From Solitalea longa (lineage in GTDB: Bacteria > Bacteroidota > Bacteroidia > Sphingobacteriales > Sphingobacteriaceae), in NCBI RefSeq assembly GCF_002920915.1, contig NZ_PQVF01000011.1, forward strand, positions 62,308 through 126,307: a stretch of 64,000 nucleotides of DNA, written 5' to 3'. A program made the position numbers and the translations under genes. Below the pieces are notes generated by a model. The model was not told the DNA's origin. It did not search any database and was given only the letters and a program-made list of their open reading frames with translations. Each line of letters begins with the position of its first letter. Position 1 is the stretch's first letter. Shown here piece after piece: positions 61,343 through 64,000 of this stretch.

Positions 61343-63163
61343 TTATTTTTTGTTTCTTTTAAGGTCTAGTCGAATACGTTGTTTTGCTATAAATACTTTT
61401 GATACATATACGTCAATACCTTGTCCTACTACTACATTTTCATGAAAGTTTTTGTATTCATGACCAGCTGCTTCTAAGGATTCTTTTGGAATAATACCAA
61501 AAAAATTATTAGCTAACTTAACTTGTAAATAGTGGGGAGTAATATCAGTAACCTTTCCATTAAAGTCCATTCCAACTTTTAAACTTTCATGTATTTTTGG
61601 CCAAGGGTCAGATTCAATTTGTCTCAGACTACAAAATACCTTTTCGTTTTCATCGTCAACATTCAATACTTTAACCCTTTGCGTTGTCCCGATAAGTTCT
61701 CTACTTTGATTGGGTGTTAGAAAGAACCACGATATTTCATCTGTGGGGATATAAATTTCCAGTTTGTTTTGATAAACAGCTTTAAAATTAATTGAATTAA
61801 ATGAGCTAATGACTACTTCAATTGTTTCATTTGTTTTAGGTAATTCAATTTGTGTCCAAGGGTTGTTTTCGTCTGTTTTCATGGTTAAATAAACCATGTT
61901 GGCAGATTTATCAATTTTCTTAATTACGAAATCATATTCCTGATTTTTAACTAAAACATCTTCGCAACTTACGATACTTATCCACGAGCATTCATTTCTC
62001 TGAATGTAAGCTCTCATTCCTAAAACATTTACTAAAGTCTCATTATGAGATATATCATCTACAATCCCTTTTACTTTAGAACCTTCATGAAGATTGTATT
62101 CAAGTAGTTTTTGCTCAAATGATTCATCAGCAAATACTTCATTCTTTGTTAGTATTGCAATTTTAAGGTCTCTTTGACCAGGGTACGATTCCTTGTAGTA
62201 TTGAGCTTTTACAACTTTTTTTATAAAAATTCTTTCATGGTTATCTAATGTAGATAAAAGTCGTTTGAAGAAATCAAAAGCAGGAGGGAATGATATAACG
62301 TAGATTGACTCACTTCCTTTATCAAGGTTAATTTTAAGTCTTCTCAAATATGGCTTTAATCCTTGTGTATCTGCTCGCTGAGCCTTAGCAAGTAAAATGG
62401 TACTCACTTTAAAAGGTGAATTAAGATATTCCAATTGGATTTCTTGACCGACTTCTCTATTGACTATTTTTAATAAGTATTCGAGAAATAGCAAGGTTTG
62501 TTCTGAATAATCAGTAATATCATTATCTGCGAATAATCCTTCACTAAGGAGTTCTAGCTCATTTATAAAAATTGGCAGTAGAAACCCATGGTCGTCTAGT
62601 GATTGTAACTTAATTATTAATGCATTAATTTTTGAATCAATTTCAGTTTCAGGGTCTAAAAAATATTTTTTAAATGTCAACTTGCCATGCTTACCAAGTT
62701 TGTTAGATAGCTTTTTCAGAATAGCCAAATCAATCGACTTCTCACAAGTTTTATTGATATTTTTTCTAATTAAGGGACATACAACATGAGGTAAAGCTGT
62801 ATGAACAGCTGCTAATATATTTCTTGTTTGGTCATCCTCCTCCTTCATTCTTAGGATTAACGTGCCGTTTTCGGAAAGAATGGGATCGTTAACCTCTTTA
62901 ACCCATTTTACCTTTAAATTATACCTTTCAGTATGGGTAAGTTGGGAGAATATAGATGAATTTAAGAACTCATTTGCCTGGGAGGACACTTTTGATGATA
63001 TGTGCTCTTTTGAAAACCACTTGAATAGTTTAAAAAAAGGCTGGGTTATAATTGCTTTTAACTTATTGGCCCTTTCCGGTTCTTGTATTATTAAATACAG
63101 AATAACCAAAAGGAAAGTAGGAACTAAACCGATTTTTAAAATCTCTTTTATTATTTGATCCAT
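61343..63163 (-). CDS. Membrane-anchored protein with three C-terminal S1-like domains
   Basis: The 606-residue product has one N-terminal membrane helix (VPTFLLVILYLIIQ, residues about 12-27), a helical middle region of unknown fold (about 60-350), and three S1/OB-type repeats: about 356-433 (LHEGSKVKGIVDDISHNETLV), 441-517 (ETIEVVISSFNSINFKAVYQ) and 524-602 (LKVGMDFNGKVTDITPHYLQVKL). The last is the clearest. S1 domains bind single-stranded RNA. A membrane-tethered S1 array is unusual. It follows a small zinc-ribbon gene by one base. A role in RNA surveillance or phage defence is a hypothesis only. Confidence 0.7.
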   Translation of the reverse strand: MDQIIKEILKIGLVPTFLLVILYLIIQEPERANKLKAIITQPFFKLFKWFSKEHISSKVSSQANEFLNSSIFSQLTHTERYNLKVKWVKEVNDPILSENGTLILRMKEEDDQTRNILAAVHTALPHVVCPLIRKNINKTCEKSIDLAILKKLSNKLGKHGKLTFKKYFLDPETEIDSKINALIIKLQSLDDHGFLLPIFINELELLSEGLFADNDITDYSEQTLLFLEYLLKIVNREVGQEIQLEYLNSPFKVSTILLAKAQRADTQGLKPYLRRLKINLDKGSESIYVISFPPAFDFFKRLLSTLDNHERIFIKKVVKAQYYKESYPGQRDLKIAILTKNEVFADESFEQKLLEYNLHEGSKVKGIVDDISHNETLVNVLGMRAYIQRNECSWISIVSCEDVLVKNQEYDFVIKKIDKSANMVYLTMKTDENNPWTQIELPKTNETIEVVISSFNSINFKAVYQNKLEIYIPTDEISWFFLTPNQSRELIGTTQRVKVLNVDDENEKVFCSLRQIESDPWPKIHESLKVGMDFNGKVTDITPHYLQVKLANNFFGIIPKESLEAAGHEYKNFHENVVVGQGIDVYVSKVFIAKQRIRLDLKRNKK

Positions 63164-63164
63164 C

Positions 63165-63386
63165 TTATTTTTCAGTTGAGTTATCTACACAGTCAGCCTC
63201 ATCGCAAAATAATACAAGTTTATTTTCGACTACTTTTAAAGCAAATAAATTGTCCCAAGTGATTAGCTTGCAGCAATTAACACAGAACAATTTGCCTTCT
63301 TGAAGGTCTTCAAGTATGCCAAGGTCACTGAGGACTTGTTTTAAGTCTTTTTCGTGGATGGCTGGAATGTCAATTTTTTTATCCAT
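63165..63386 (-). CDS. Small zinc-ribbon-like protein
   Basis: The 73-residue product (from the ATG at 63386, MDKKIDIPAIHEKD) has a helical start and a four- to five-Cys ribbon, FCVNCCKLITWDNLFALK and LVLFCDEADC, likely to bind one zinc ion. A start at 63416 would add ten residues. It ends one base before the S1 gene, so the two are cotranscribed and probably act together. No named family. Confidence 0.65.
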   Translation of the reverse strand: MDKKIDIPAIHEKDLKQVLSDLGILEDLQEGKLFCVNCCKLITWDNLFALKVVENKLVLFCDEADCVDNSTEK

Positions 63387-63416
63387 AGTGTTTTCTTTTA
63401 AAATTCCCGCTAACAA

Positions 63417-63879
63417 TTAAATAGACGCAATAAAGCTGCACCAATTAGTCTTTCAGGGTTGAATTACGCTAAAATACTTAATTGTTTTTGCTGTGCAAGG
63501 GTTGTGGAAAAACGAAGGTAAAGCAGCCTTGAGCGTGTGTTGGCCTTGTGGCGAGAGCCGCTTGCGAGTGGAGGGAATGAGGGGAGCAAACGACAGCCCA
63601 AGGAAAGAGGGCGGTTTGCAACCTATGAAGAAAGGCCGTGACTTTTGGAAGTCGAGGTTGTGAGCAGGCAAAGGCTTTGAGAATTTATACAGGACGCTGC
63701 TGGATGGAATAAGTTGACAAAGTATGAAGTATCGAATATTACTAATATGATTCCGAGATTGGATCAACCTAAGTTTGATTGAAAATAGTTTCAAAGTCGC
63801 TAAAAGAGGCTTTTCATTTATTACCACATCCAACCCCACTTATAGCAGTTCGAATTTATTTAGTGTCTGAAACTATTGT
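63417..63879. other. Non-coding tract with structured-RNA features
   Basis: About 460 bases separate the zinc-ribbon gene from the partial gene at the right edge. Positions about 63490-63700 are purine- and G-rich on the plus strand, unlike the AT-rich surroundings. They contain GTGGC-GAGA-GCCGC (63548-63561) with a GNRA loop, and a nested stem GCAAAC/GTTTGC enclosing GCCC/GGGC (63586-63619). A minus-strand frame across it (63453-63839) looks like an artefact. The promoter of the zinc-ribbon/S1 operon must also be here. Confidence 0.5.
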
Positions 63880-64000
63880 TTAGGTTGCGATTGTATTCCA
63901 AAGTTCCTTTTTCAGGCAGAGTATTCGGTATTCTAAAGTTGGAAAATCAATTTCGTTCCGTCCCATTAATTCATTAATATAAGATTCTGTAATGTTTTTC
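63880..64000 (-). CDS. C-terminal end of a protein gene (cut by window edge)
   Basis: On the minus strand a frame enters from the right edge and ends at TAA (63882-63880) after 39 whole codons. The residues (NITESYINELMGRNEIDFPT, then LEYRILCLKKELWN) have normal composition and helical character, so a real gene is likely. Nothing can be said of its function. Confidence 0.5.
   Translation of the reverse strand, partial: KNITESYINELMGRNEIDFPTLEYRILCLKKELWNTIAT

Noticed and set aside
63453-63839. A 128-codon minus-strand frame across the G-rich tract
   Set aside because: Its residues (many Pro, Ser, Phe with no domain) look like the shadow of a purine-rich RNA. The structured plus-strand stems explain the composition better.

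Overview
The window is a chromosomal stretch of an AT-rich Bacteroidota bacterium, most likely from the Sphingobacteriales. The genus cannot be fixed from the sequence. The evidence is the many Bacteroidota-style lipoproteins and outer-membrane barrels, a GH97 glucosidase, a fused E1 alpha-beta 2-oxoacid dehydrogenase, a DAHP synthase-chorismate mutase fusion, DUF7009 beside moaA, and promoters of the Bacteroidota type (-33 TTTG-like, -7 TAnnTTTG). Most of the window is ordinary core genome with short intergenic gaps and many convincing intrinsic terminators.

Layout. 0-12.3 kb: envelope proteins, priA, pcm, smpB, an autoregulated metal-uptake pair (DtxR-type repressor and Nramp-UspA fusion, with an operator overlapping the promoter), an Lrp regulator and ung. 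12.4-19.0 kb: lysS, a GH97 glucosidase, small envelope proteins and proline dehydrogenase. 19.1-25.0 kb: aromatic amino acid synthesis (aroB, then pheA, DAHP synthase-chorismate mutase, aroA, aroC). The second block sits behind a leader-peptide attenuator with a run of Phe, Tyr and Trp codons. 25-36.8 kb: OmpA/PorT-like barrel, patatin phospholipase coupled to a VOC protein, CobW GTPase, beta-helix lipoprotein, Gfo/Idh and ROK sugar genes, PQQ-type sugar dehydrogenase, and a cell-wall amidase. 36.8-50 kb: tex, a lipoprotein, a HEAT protein, several small NTF2-like or uncharacterised genes, a metal-binding DJ-1/PfpI protein, a TauE/SafE exporter and a rhomboid protease. 50-58.1 kb: 2-oxoacid dehydrogenase E1, DUF1573, an aminotransferase, and molybdenum-cofactor genes (moeB-rhodanese, DUF7009, moaA) around an FNR-like palindrome.

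58.2-64 kb changes in character. A tmRNA gene (tag GENNYALAA; its partner SmpB is encoded at about 8 kb) is followed by what looks like an accessory island. It starts with tandem GTACAACAT repeats and a four-gene phage-like cassette (unknown 267-aa protein, DUF5675, two holin-like membrane proteins). Minus-strand genes follow: a Cys-rich protein, and a tight two-gene pair of a small zinc-ribbon protein and a membrane-anchored protein with three S1-like RNA-binding domains. The island also holds two G-rich non-coding tracts with good hairpins. No integrase or second attachment site is visible, so the island probably runs past the right edge.

The strongest candidates for a second look are the aromatic attenuator, the zinc-ribbon/membrane-S1 pair, the structured non-coding tract near 63.6 kb, the lysis-like cassette, the DtxR operator, and a decayed inverted duplicate of a convergent gene junction (34.7 and 39.4 kb).
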